The position numbers were made by a program, and so were the translations under genes. The notes under the pieces were generated by a model. It was given only the letters and a program-made list of their open reading frames with translations, made no database searches and was not told the DNA's origin. Shown piece by piece: positions 1 to 4,945 of a DNA stretch of 5,757 bases (position 1 is the first letter of the stretch; each line of letters begins with the position of its first letter). Source of the stretch: Methanobacteriota archaeon (GTDB lineage Archaea; Thermoplasmatota; Thermoplasmata; RBG-16-68-12); the NCBI GenBank assembly GCA_005879015.1, contig VBMC01000040.1, forward strand, positions 1 to 5,757. The letters run 5' to 3'.

Positions 1-149
1 CGGAATCCCTCCTCCCAATCGATGTGGCCGTCGATCCCCGCCCGCGTGATGGCGGCGACTTCCGCCTCCTTTCCGATGAGGGCGGCCAATTCGGGCAGGA
101 ACTCGTTGAAAATCAACGTGTTCTCTAGGTCGAAAACCACGAGCTTCAG
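1..149 (-). CDS. HAD-superfamily phosphatase, phosphoserine phosphatase-like (5' part only)
   Basis: Only the first ~49 codons are in the window; the gene runs off the left edge. The translation begins LKLVVFDLENTL and continues into a helical cap-type segment ending IDGHIDWEEGF. The DLENT stretch (residues 7-11) is HAD motif I: Asp7 would be the phosphorylated nucleophile. The second acidic residue is Glu rather than the usual Asp, a variant I recall in ThrH-like and some archaeal SerB-like proteins. A small-molecule phosphomonoesterase such as phosphoserine phosphatase is likely, but the substrate cannot be fixed from this fragment. The start is unsettled. An in-frame TGA lies at 150-152, so the reading frame must open at CTG (147-149, giving a normal beta-1 strand) or at GTG (138-140, which would truncate that strand). 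A TATA box lies about 36 nt upstream. The gene is separated from kaiC, on the same strand, by ~90 bp and looks independently transcribed. Confidence 0.8.
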   Translation of the reverse strand, partial: MKLVVFDLENTLIFNEFLPELAALIGKEAEVAAITRAGIDGHIDWEEGF

Positions 150-180
150 TCAGACTTCCCTATCCCGGGAGGCGACAGGG

Positions 181-190
181 GTTATATCAG
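181..190 (-). promoter_or_regulatory. TATA box of the HAD phosphatase gene
   Basis: Read on the minus strand this is CTGATATAAC, the best TATA-like element between kaiC and the HAD gene. Its centre is ~36 nt before the CTG codon at 149. With the usual archaeal TATA-to-start distance of ~25-27 nt, this gives a leader of about 10 nt. It resembles the CTGATTATCA boxes found elsewhere in the window. Confidence 0.5.
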
Positions 191-239
191 GCCTCTCTAG
201 GACGATTCGACACCCAGAGCGGGCCCCAAGGGCCGGCTT

Positions 240-989
240 TCAGAAGACTTCCATGTCTCCGTGGACTTCGAGTCCCTGATCCGTGATGCTGTACGGCTTC
301 ACAGATCGCGGGTGCTTGAGCCTCCGCATCTTGATCACCTGGATCACGAGCTGGACTTCGCCATTCTCCCGCTCGTTGAAGCGCAATCCGATCACGCCGT
401 CCGAGACGTATTCCACGAGGCCGTCTCGAGAGGACCGCGGGTTCTCGTCCTTGACCTCCGCTGTGAAGACGCACGTGGCCCCGGTGGACTTGAGCTGCTT
501 GCAGAGGGCAAAGAGCTTCTCCCGCCGTTCCGTGTCGTTCGCGAAGAGCATGTTCAGCAGGCTGATCGAGTCGATCGCGACGCGGGAGGCGCCGCTCCGT
601 TTGATGAAGTCCGGGAGCTCGGAGCGGATCCGCGTGACGGTCGTCTTCGCGTCGACGGGCTCGAGCTTCACGATGTGGAGCTTCTTCTCCTTCAGATACC
701 GCTTCAGATCCCACCCGAACGACGCGGCGTTCGCGATCACGGAATCGACGTCCTCCTCGAGGGAGATGAAGACTGCTTTCTCTCCGTTGATCAGGCCCTG
801 CATCAGGAATTGCAGCGCGAAGGTGGTCTTGCCGGTCCCGAACGAACCGAGGACCGTGATGATATGCCCAGCGGGCACGCCTCGACCGAGCATCTCGTCG
901 AGCCCATCGATCCCGGTGAGGACGAAGCCTTCCTGGATCCCTTCGTCCGTTGCGTCCGTCGGCTCGGGGGCCGCCTCCGTGTCCGCCAT
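240..989 (-). CDS. Single-domain KaiC/RAD55-family RecA-fold ATPase
   Basis: A 249-residue protein of the archaeal single-KaiC-domain family, RecA-superfamily ATPases usually tied to signal transduction or regulation. Residues 1-19 are an acidic, probably disordered tail, followed by the entry motif (GIDGLDEMLGRGVPAG, residues 26-41). The Walker A loop is intact, GSFGTGKT (48-55). The paired glutamates of the KaiC active site are present in SLEED (76-80), and Walker B is RVAID (136-140). The C-terminal signature, KMRRLKHPRSVKPYSI (220-235), is that of KaiC domains. The length fits a one-domain protein; the second domain of cyanobacterial KaiC is absent. The ATG lies 9 bp after the stop of the HTR-like gene, with GAGGCGAT (993-1000) as Shine-Dalgarno, so the two are almost certainly co-transcribed and translationally coupled. 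No T-run terminator follows. The family call is firm; the partner and output are unknown. Confidence 0.93.
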   Translation of the reverse strand: MADTEAAPEPTDATDEGIQEGFVLTGIDGLDEMLGRGVPAGHIITVLGSFGTGKTTFALQFLMQGLINGEKAVFISLEEDVDSVIANAASFGWDLKRYLKEKKLHIVKLEPVDAKTTVTRIRSELPDFIKRSGASRVAIDSISLLNMLFANDTERREKLFALCKQLKSTGATCVFTAEVKDENPRSSRDGLVEYVSDGVIGLRFNERENGEVQLVIQVIKMRRLKHPRSVKPYSITDQGLEVHGDMEVF

Positions 990-992
990 GTC

Positions 993-1000
993 ATCGCCTC
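993..1000 (-). promoter_or_regulatory. Shine-Dalgarno of kaiC-like gene overlapping the upstream stop
   Basis: The minus strand reads GAGGCGAT, matching GAGGTGAT (complement of the archaeal 16S 3' end) at all but one base, three bases before the ATG at 989. Its first two bases form part of the TGA (999-1001) of the HTR-like gene. This supports translational coupling and fixes the KaiC start. Confidence 0.7.
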
Positions 1001-1889
1001 ACGAGATTCGCTCCATGTAGACGACCACCAGGCCGTTGTTCGCGGAGACCATCGTCGGGAACCGGGCGATCTTGTCCCGCGGCAGATGCGGGAGGACCCC
1101 GGTGAACTTCTCGAGATACATGTATCGCTGGCGGTTGCTCGACCGGGGGGACGACCGCCACTCGAACACGAGGCAGCCATCCGTGCTGTCCATGAGGAGC
1201 TGTTCCTGCCGGCGCTCGAGGATTCCCCGCGTGAGGAGGAGGTACACGAGTCCGTTCCAACGCTTCGCGGCGCGTTGCATCCCTTTGATCGTTGTCACGA
1301 GGTCCTTGACCTCGACGAGGTCCGAGATCGCTAGGTCCGTGAGGGAATCGATGACCACCATCGAGTCGTGCGCGTTCTCATCGAGGAAGGTGACGAGCTC
1401 TTCGAGGATGTTCGTCGCCGGGAGGTCGAATACGTCCTCCTGTTCCGTCCACGACGCCGGCACGACGCTGTGCCGGAAATAGGTGCTCGAGAAGTCCTTG
1501 AAGACCGTGTGGTCGCGGAAGGCACGATAGTAGTCTCCGTTGAACGATGTCGCAAGCTCCTGGAGGATGATCTCCTTCGACCGCGAGAACGTCACGTAGC
1601 AGACCCGGTCCGGGACGTCGGAGTCATCGCAACGATCGCCGAGGTAGTAATGACGCGCCTCCGGGCGCTCGTGGACGAGCGCGGTCTTCGATGCAGCCGT
1701 GTAGATGTACTCCTGCATCCCCGCACCGACGTCGCCGCAGAGCAGGATTGTCGAGCCGCTCGGCAATCCGCCGTCGACGATGCTGTCCAGGTCCGCGATT
1801 CCGGTGGGCACCTTCCGGACGCGGTTCGCTTCCAGCGGTTCCGGCAGAGCGTCCACACTCAGGAAGGCGCTCTCTCTCGTTAGAGCCAT
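999..1889 (-). CDS. HTR-like RecA-fold protein with degenerate Walker A
   Basis: A 296-residue RecA/KaiC-fold protein. Its pattern matches what I recall of the archaeal 'HTR-like protein' family known mainly from haloarchaea: an opening IADLDSIVDGGLPSGS (31-46), a tyrosine-rich segment HYYLGDRC (80-87), VCYVTFSRSKEII (96-108), a Walker B strand MVVIDSLTDL (177-186), KRWNGLVYLLLTR (209-221), the block MDSTDGCLVFEW (233-244) and FTGVL...IARF (262-277). The P-loop position reads GDVGAGMQ (52-59): the catalytic Lys is Met58 and the following Ser/Thr is Gln59, so it probably cannot hydrolyse ATP normally. The rest of the fold is intact and in frame, so this is not decay. ATG 1889 is chosen because homology begins soon after it and a TATA-like box lies ~35 nt upstream. 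No Shine-Dalgarno is visible, suggesting a very short leader. It is the first gene of a unit with the KaiC ATPase; a regulatory pseudo-ATPase acting with that neighbour is my inference. Confidence 0.85.
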   Translation of the reverse strand: MALTRESAFLSVDALPEPLEANRVRKVPTGIADLDSIVDGGLPSGSTILLCGDVGAGMQEYIYTAASKTALVHERPEARHYYLGDRCDDSDVPDRVCYVTFSRSKEIILQELATSFNGDYYRAFRDHTVFKDFSSTYFRHSVVPASWTEQEDVFDLPATNILEELVTFLDENAHDSMVVIDSLTDLAISDLVEVKDLVTTIKGMQRAAKRWNGLVYLLLTRGILERRQEQLLMDSTDGCLVFEWRSSPRSSNRQRYMYLEKFTGVLPHLPRDKIARFPTMVSANNGLVVVYMERIS

Positions 1890-1920
1890 CCCAATCGAAC
1901 CCGCGCATCCCGCTCGTGCC

Positions 1921-1927
1921 CATAAAG
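1921..1927 (-). promoter_or_regulatory. TATA-like box of the HTR-like/KaiC unit
   Basis: The minus strand reads CTTTATG, centred ~35 nt before the ATG at 1889, the same spacing as for the HAD gene. A second AT-rich element, CTTTACAAAA (1931-1940), lies just upstream and could be part of the BRE/TATA region or the actual box. Transcription would start ~8 nt before the ATG, agreeing with the missing Shine-Dalgarno. Confidence 0.4.
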
Positions 1928-1965
1928 CACTTTTGTAAAGGGTCTATTTCGAGCCCCTTCGATAT

Positions 1966-1977
1966 GGTCGAACGACC
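1966..1977. repeat. Inverted repeat GGTCG-AA-CGACC; copy 1 of GGTCGAACG
   Basis: Two 5-bp arms around an AA centre form a possible operator dyad. Its first nine bases, GGTCGAACG, recur at 2096-2104. It begins 36 bp upstream of the first CTGATTATCA box. Confidence 0.5.
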
Positions 1978-2001
1978 GCACGCTCATCGTCGGTTTTCAA
2001 T

Positions 2002-2011
2002 CTGATTATCA
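2002..2011 (+). promoter_or_regulatory. CTGATTATCA box, copy 1 (TATA-like or dyad operator)
   Basis: The core TGATTATCA is an inverted repeat (TGAT/ATCA around one base), and the same ten bases recur at 2122-2131. Its centre is ~39 nt before the ATG at 2046, the TATA-to-start distance seen elsewhere in this window. It is therefore either a TATA box, a regulator site, or both overlapping. Confidence 0.45.
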
Positions 2012-2022
2012 TTTCTCATGCA

Positions 2023-2034
2023 CGATAATTATCG
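2023..2034. repeat. 12-bp perfect palindrome CGATAATTATCG
   Basis: A perfect AT-rich palindrome lying 20 bp downstream of the first CTGATTATCA box. It contains the related ATTATC core on both strands. It lies about where transcription from the upstream box would begin, so a bound protein would be placed to repress. A role is inferred, not shown. Confidence 0.5.
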
Positions 2035-2045
2035 AGGGTGATCGG

Positions 2046-2159
2046 ATGGAAGCGTCCATGGCGGGGCTCGGCGGACCGTTCCAGCCTCGCAGGACGGTCG
2101 AACGTGGGTGCCGTCTGCGCACTGATTATCACGTCCGGATAGCCACGTCGGCACGTTGA
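2046..2159 (+). CDS. Possible 37-codon small ORF (doubtful)
   Basis: ATG at 2046-2048 opens 37 codons ending at TGA 2157-2159. In its favour are a strong Shine-Dalgarno, GAGGGTGATC (2034-2043), that includes GGTGATC complementary to the archaeal 16S 3' end, and a TATA-like box ~39 nt upstream. Against it, the peptide (starting MEASMAGLGGPFQPRR) is arginine-rich, has no recognisable domain, signal or membrane segment, and looks like translated non-coding GC-rich DNA. Its stop is 1 nt before the GTG at 2161 and 40 nt before the ATG of the membrane protein, so it could act as a leader ORF. I would not treat it as a confirmed gene. Confidence 0.2.
   Translation: MEASMAGLGGPFQPRRTVERGCRLRTDYHVRIATSAR
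2096..2104 (+). repeat. Direct repeat GGTCGAACG, copy 2
   Basis: Identical to the first nine bases of the dyad at 1966-1977. Here the second arm is lost (followed by TGGG rather than ACC). It begins 26 bp before the second CTGATTATCA box, against 36 bp in the first copy. Confidence 0.45.
2122..2131 (+). promoter_or_regulatory. CTGATTATCA box, copy 2, probable promoter of the membrane protein gene
   Basis: Identical ten bases to 2002-2011. It is the only AT-rich element close upstream of the membrane protein gene. Its centre is ~34 nt before the GTG at 2161 and ~73 nt before the better ATG at 2200, which would give a leader of roughly 45 nt to the latter. Confidence 0.45.
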
Positions 2160-2199
2160 TGTGAGGCACTCGCGCTCGCGTGCCTGTCTCGAGGGACCC

Positions 2200-2679
2200 A
2201 TGGCGACCGTTCGAAACCCCCTCGCGGGCTTCGCAATCACGATCTTCGGAGCCCTTGCCCTCGCCTTCCTCGCGGGCATCCCGATCCTCTTCCTGCCCCA
2301 GGCCGAGCTGGTCTACTTCTACCTGCCATTCGCCCTCTTCGGCGTGGGCATGCTGTCGGGTCGGAGCGGGTTCCTCGGCACGCTGGGGTTCGTCGGTGGA
2401 ACCCTTGGAGGGTTCGTCGGCATCTACGTATTCCAGACGTTGTTCGTCCCCCAGGGCTGGCCGATCTGGCCCGCCGGCTTGGCGATCCTCTTGGACTTCG
2501 CCTTCGGCGCGATGTGTGGGGCCGGCGGCCTCGTCATGGGGAGAATCGGGCTGCGACGGATCGACCGGATGGCGGACCACGGGATGAAGATGCGCCGCTG
2601 CTTGCGGTGCGGCGCGAAGGTTGGCATCGCGGCCCGCAAGTGCTGGTCCTGCCGGGCCTACCTGCCGCCGACCGGTTGA
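2200..2679 (+). CDS. Four-helix membrane protein with C-terminal zinc ribbon
   Basis: A 159-residue hypothetical protein I do not recognise as a named family. Hydrophobic stretches at about residues 10-32, 36-53, 58-82 and 90-115 predict four transmembrane helices, several of them Gly-rich. A short basic segment follows (GLRRIDRMADHGMKMRR), then a zinc ribbon with CLRC (134-137) and CWSC (148-151), i.e. two CxxC knuckles 10 residues apart. This soluble tail would lie at the membrane surface, probably in the cytoplasm given the Arg-rich junction. I chose ATG 2200 because GAGGGA lies a few bases before it and the hydrophobic region starts soon after. The frame is open to GTG 2161, which would add 13 residues (Arg-rich, not membrane-like) and would suit near-leaderless initiation from the box at 2122. 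The stop is 6 bp from the convergent rpap stop. Function unknown; a membrane-anchored zinc-ribbon adaptor is only a description. Confidence 0.8.
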   Translation: MATVRNPLAGFAITIFGALALAFLAGIPILFLPQAELVYFYLPFALFGVGMLSGRSGFLGTLGFVGGTLGGFVGIYVFQTLFVPQGWPIWPAGLAILLDFAFGAMCGAGGLVMGRIGLRRIDRMADHGMKMRRCLRCGAKVGIAARKCWSCRAYLPPTG

Positions 2680-2685
2680 TTGGAT

Positions 2686-3573
2686 TCAGATCTTTTTCAT
2701 GCGACCCAGGATCGGCTCGTAGATCAGCCCCTTGTCGAGGAGGGTGTTGATCGACTCCTCCAGCGAATCCTTGGACACGCCTTTCGACGTCGCGCTCTCC
2801 AGGATCCCTTCCCATGGCGCGCCTTTGCCGTCCTTGTCGAGGGACGCGATGATCTCGAGGACCTTGGCTTCGGACTCATCGGGTTCGCGGGGAGGTTCCT
2901 CCTTCGCCGGTGCTGCGGCCTCCACGACGGGCTCGCCGGGAGCGGTCGGCTCGCGGTATTCCGGGAGCAGGTACCGCAGGCCCTCCGCGAGCATCGCGGT
3001 GTACCGGGACAGGTCCACCCTGCCGTAGTGGTTCATCGCCTGCACGATTCCGTCGGCAATCGCTTCCTTCACACCGATCTTCACGAGGCCTTCTTTCGTC
3101 AAGGGGTCCATTTTCTGGGCCTCGCCCATTGCATCGAGCCGTTTCCGAAGGGATCGGCAGGCCTCCAAGATCCAGAAGTCCCGGACCGTTTCGTCCACGG
3201 CCTTGATCGTCTCGGGTCGGATCGACGTGTACGTCGTCCCCGGCTGCGGCGAGTAGATCCGGCTCTTCCCGACAATCGCACCGAAGACCGGCGGCTTCAG
3301 TTTCGACAGGGTCGCGGCGGCCTCGGGCTGGTACTGACCTGCGTACACGTGGAAGGTGCCCGTGGGATCCGAGACCCGGGCCCGCCACATCGGCTGCCCG
3401 TCCGTCCCCACGTTCTCCACGTCCGTGATCACGCCGACGACGAAGACCCGGTTCACCTTCGCGCCGAGCGGGGTGACGATGTACGAGGGTGGTCGCTCGC
3501 CGGTGCCTTCCGTCTCCAGGTTCGCGTCGTTGTACTCCGAGGCGAAGAGCCGCCACGCGACCTCGCGGATCAC
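2686..3573 (-). CDS. rpap: RPA-associated protein (RPAP), partner subunit of replication protein A
   Basis: A 295-residue protein of the archaeal RPA-associated family (COG3390 type), which binds RPA in the single-stranded-DNA-binding complex. It opens with the family's typical MIREVAWRLFASEYNDA. An OB-fold follows at about residues 32-125 (strands around VNRVFVVGVITDV, WRARVSDPTGTFHVYAG and FGAIVGKSRIY). Then come a helical region (130-205), an Ala/Pro/Glu-rich linker (207-235) and a C-terminal winged-helix-like domain (236-295: KVLEIIASLDKDG, then INTLLDKGLIYEPILGRMKKI) resembling that of RPA32. The start is GTG 3571-3573, overlapping the rpa stop as GTGA; this matches where homology begins, although the frame stays open upstream to 3942 inside rpa. 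The overlap shows translational coupling and probably equal amounts of both subunits. The gene itself is intact, unlike rpa. Confidence 0.93.
   Translation of the reverse strand: MIREVAWRLFASEYNDANLETEGTGERPPSYIVTPLGAKVNRVFVVGVITDVENVGTDGQPMWRARVSDPTGTFHVYAGQYQPEAAATLSKLKPPVFGAIVGKSRIYSPQPGTTYTSIRPETIKAVDETVRDFWILEACRSLRKRLDAMGEAQKMDPLTKEGLVKIGVKEAIADGIVQAMNHYGRVDLSRYTAMLAEGLRYLLPEYREPTAPGEPVVEAAAPAKEEPPREPDESEAKVLEIIASLDKDGKGAPWEGILESATSKGVSKDSLEESINTLLDKGLIYEPILGRMKKI
2693..2697 (+). terminator. Possible T-run terminator of the membrane protein gene
   Basis: TTTTT begins 14 nt after the TGA at 2677-2679. Short T-runs suffice for archaeal termination. It lies inside the last codons of the convergent rpap gene, where it encodes Lys-Lys, so its presence may be coincidental. 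Confidence 0.3.
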
Positions 3574-4824
3574 GCGGACCCCTCCAGGCCTTCGAGCATC
3601 TCCCGCGCTTCCGCCTGCACGTCCACTTTGAGCAGTTTCGCGGTTTCGACGATCATCATCAGCCCGTAGTCGTCCGAGGTCACGTTCCCGCGGGCCTCGA
3701 TCGGTTGGGCCACCAGGAGGTCTGCGAGTTCGTCCCGCACGATCTCCGTCGACATCGCCTCCTTCGCGGCGGCGATGCAGATGTCGAGGGTCTTGTCGAG
3801 GAGCGCCTCCGTGAGTTCCCGGTCGAAGACCGCCGTCAGGGCGCCCGAGCCATCGTCGAGAACCGCCTTCACGCGGAGGTCGGGCTCTCCCTTGACTTCG
3901 CCATGGAGACGGCACGCGCCCTTCCGCAAGACCCGCCTGCATTCGGGGCAGCGATAGACGAGGCCCGAACCTTCGCGAAGGTCGATCAGGATCCCGCGCA
4001 CGGTCACGTCCGCCGCGCCCCCACGTTCGGCGAGGTCCTCAATCCACATCCGTGGGCTGATGTTCAGCCGCTCCGATGGCGGAAGCAGATCCGGTTTCAA
4101 CCGGGTGATCGTCGCGCGCTCATCGAAGCTGATCTGCGGGATGCCGCGCCACGATTTCACATAGGCCCCCTCGATCCGAAGGACCTCGTCGTCTTTCAGG
4201 GTGAAATCCTTCCATGCGCTGAACTGCGTCTTGCCAGTCTCGTCCGCGAGGACGCCCGAGAAGACGGCCTTCGGTGCCCCGTCGACCTCGACCTCGCGGC
4301 GCTCGACGGATAGGATCCGCGCGGTCACGGCAACATTCGAGCCGCCTTCCCGCAGGTCCACGACACGGATCGGGGTCGGCTTCCCGGCGTACGGCTGGCC
4401 CACGCCCGGCTTGTACTCAGGCAGGGCCGTCGGCGCCTCTTTCGCAACCGCCGTGCGACTGCCGAAGTTCACCTGGACCTGACCGCGGTACTCCTTCGTG
4501 TACGCGTTCTGCACGCGGACGACGTCCCCCTTGGCGATGGGGACCGACAGCGGCTCCCACGCGGTGAAAGGGATCGTCGCCGTCGGATCGCCGAGGATGC
4601 CGTACAGGATTCGCTTCGAGGGTCTTGCTCACGCCCATCGCGAGGGTCGCCGGGTTGCCGCCGTGCTTCTTCACGATCGACCGCTTCGCCGTGTCCAGCG
4701 ACACGCGGTAGACGTTCAGGTAGCTCGACAGTTCCCGCTCGATCTCTTGCTCACTCACTTTGTTTCCAAGCGCCCGGTTGATGTCCTGGACATGGGGCGC
4801 CAGTTCTTCCTTCACAGAATTCAC
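3570..4824 (-). CDS. rpa: Replication protein A, large subunit, broken by an internal deletion/frameshift
   Basis: Single-stranded-DNA-binding protein of replication, repair and recombination. Part one, from GTG 4824, reads MNSVKEELAPHVQDINRALG... and continues SSYLNVYRVSLDTAKRSIVKK, the conserved helical N-terminus, to GVSKTL (residues 64-69). Homology then resumes in another frame from about 4616 with KRILYGILGDPTATIPFTAW, the later strands of OB-fold 1, and stays in frame to TGA 3570. OB-fold 2 follows (VAVTARILSVERREVEVDG through GAYVKSWRGIPQI). The third carries the zinc finger CPEC...CRLH (near 3918-3952). The total of 1255 nt is not a multiple of three. By comparison with OB-fold 2, about 21 or more residues of OB-fold 1 are absent at the junction. 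As written, only a ~314-residue product from an internal start could be made from the downstream frame. Start GTG 4815 is an alternative. rpap follows with a 4-bp overlap. Confidence 0.9.
4611..4628 (-). other. Frame break and loss of sequence inside rpa OB-fold 1
   Basis: Upstream of here the N-terminal frame encodes GVSKTL; downstream a second frame encodes KRILYGILGD. The second frame is closed by a TGA at 4629-4631, so the switch must fall after it. The first frame runs on to ~4417 as nonsense (ANPVRHPRRSDG). Because residues equivalent to OB-fold strands 1-2 are missing as well, one inserted or lost base cannot explain it: a deletion whose length is not divisible by three is needed. Confidence 0.8.
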
Positions 4825-4873
4825 GTTCCCGAGGCGTGTCTGTTTCTCGCCTCGTTCGCCAGGAGGAATCCGC

Positions 4874-4882
4874 GGTATAAAG
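4874..4882. promoter_or_regulatory. TATA-like box in the rpa/GNAT divergent region
   Basis: GGTATAAAG on the plus strand and CTTTATACC on the minus strand; it is the only clear TATA-like element between the two divergent genes. On the minus strand its centre is ~54 nt before the rpa GTG at 4824, implying a leader of roughly 27 nt. On the plus strand transcription would start near 4905, so a GNAT start at GTG 4895 would not be transcribed from it. It may serve one or both genes. Confidence 0.5.
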
Positions 4883-4945
4883 AGGTTCGGCGAGGTGGCC
4901 GAAAGTACTCCGAATGGGCACGGAAGATTCATTCCGTGGGCTCCC

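Larger units (their letters stand above)
1890..2199. other. 310-bp stretch without a confident gene; divergent regulatory region
   Basis: This stretch separates the minus-strand HTR-like/KaiC unit from the plus-strand membrane protein gene. It holds AT-rich blocks (1931-1950, 1995-2034) that stand out from the GC-rich surroundings. It also holds two copies of GGTCGAACG, two copies of CTGATTATCA, a 12-bp palindrome and a 37-codon ORF of doubtful reality. No tRNA, rRNA or CRISPR structure is seen. Confidence 0.7.

Noticed and set aside
220..235. GGCCC-TTG-GGGCC hairpin after the KaiC stop as a terminator
   Set aside because: No T-run follows on the minus strand, and archaeal termination depends on T-runs rather than hairpins; the arms can arise by chance at this GC content.
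261..1334. Plus-strand open frame of 357 codons antisense to the HTR-like/KaiC genes
   Set aside because: It mirrors the codon structure of the two genes on the other strand in GC-rich DNA; the translation is rich in Arg/Asp/Glu/His with no motif, whereas the minus-strand products carry clear RecA-fold signatures.
2016..2580. Minus-strand frames across the intergenic region and membrane protein gene
   Set aside because: No recognisable motif and biased composition; the plus-strand product has coherent helices and a zinc ribbon with a Shine-Dalgarno.
2680..3669. Plus-strand open frame of 329 codons antisense to rpap, and a similar one at 3489-4313 antisense to rpa
   Set aside because: Both are shadows of recognised minus-strand genes, with low-complexity Arg/Leu/Asp composition and no domain.
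3574..3942. N-terminal extension of rpap by 123 codons in the same frame
   Set aside because: It lies wholly inside rpa and is Gly/Arg-rich without homology; the family-typical start MIREVAWRLF coincides with the GTG at 3573 overlapping the rpa stop.
4600..4640. Programmed ribosomal frameshifting in rpa
   Set aside because: No slippery heptamer or downstream structure is evident, and a simple shift would still leave OB-fold 1 without its first strands, so sequence loss is the better explanation.
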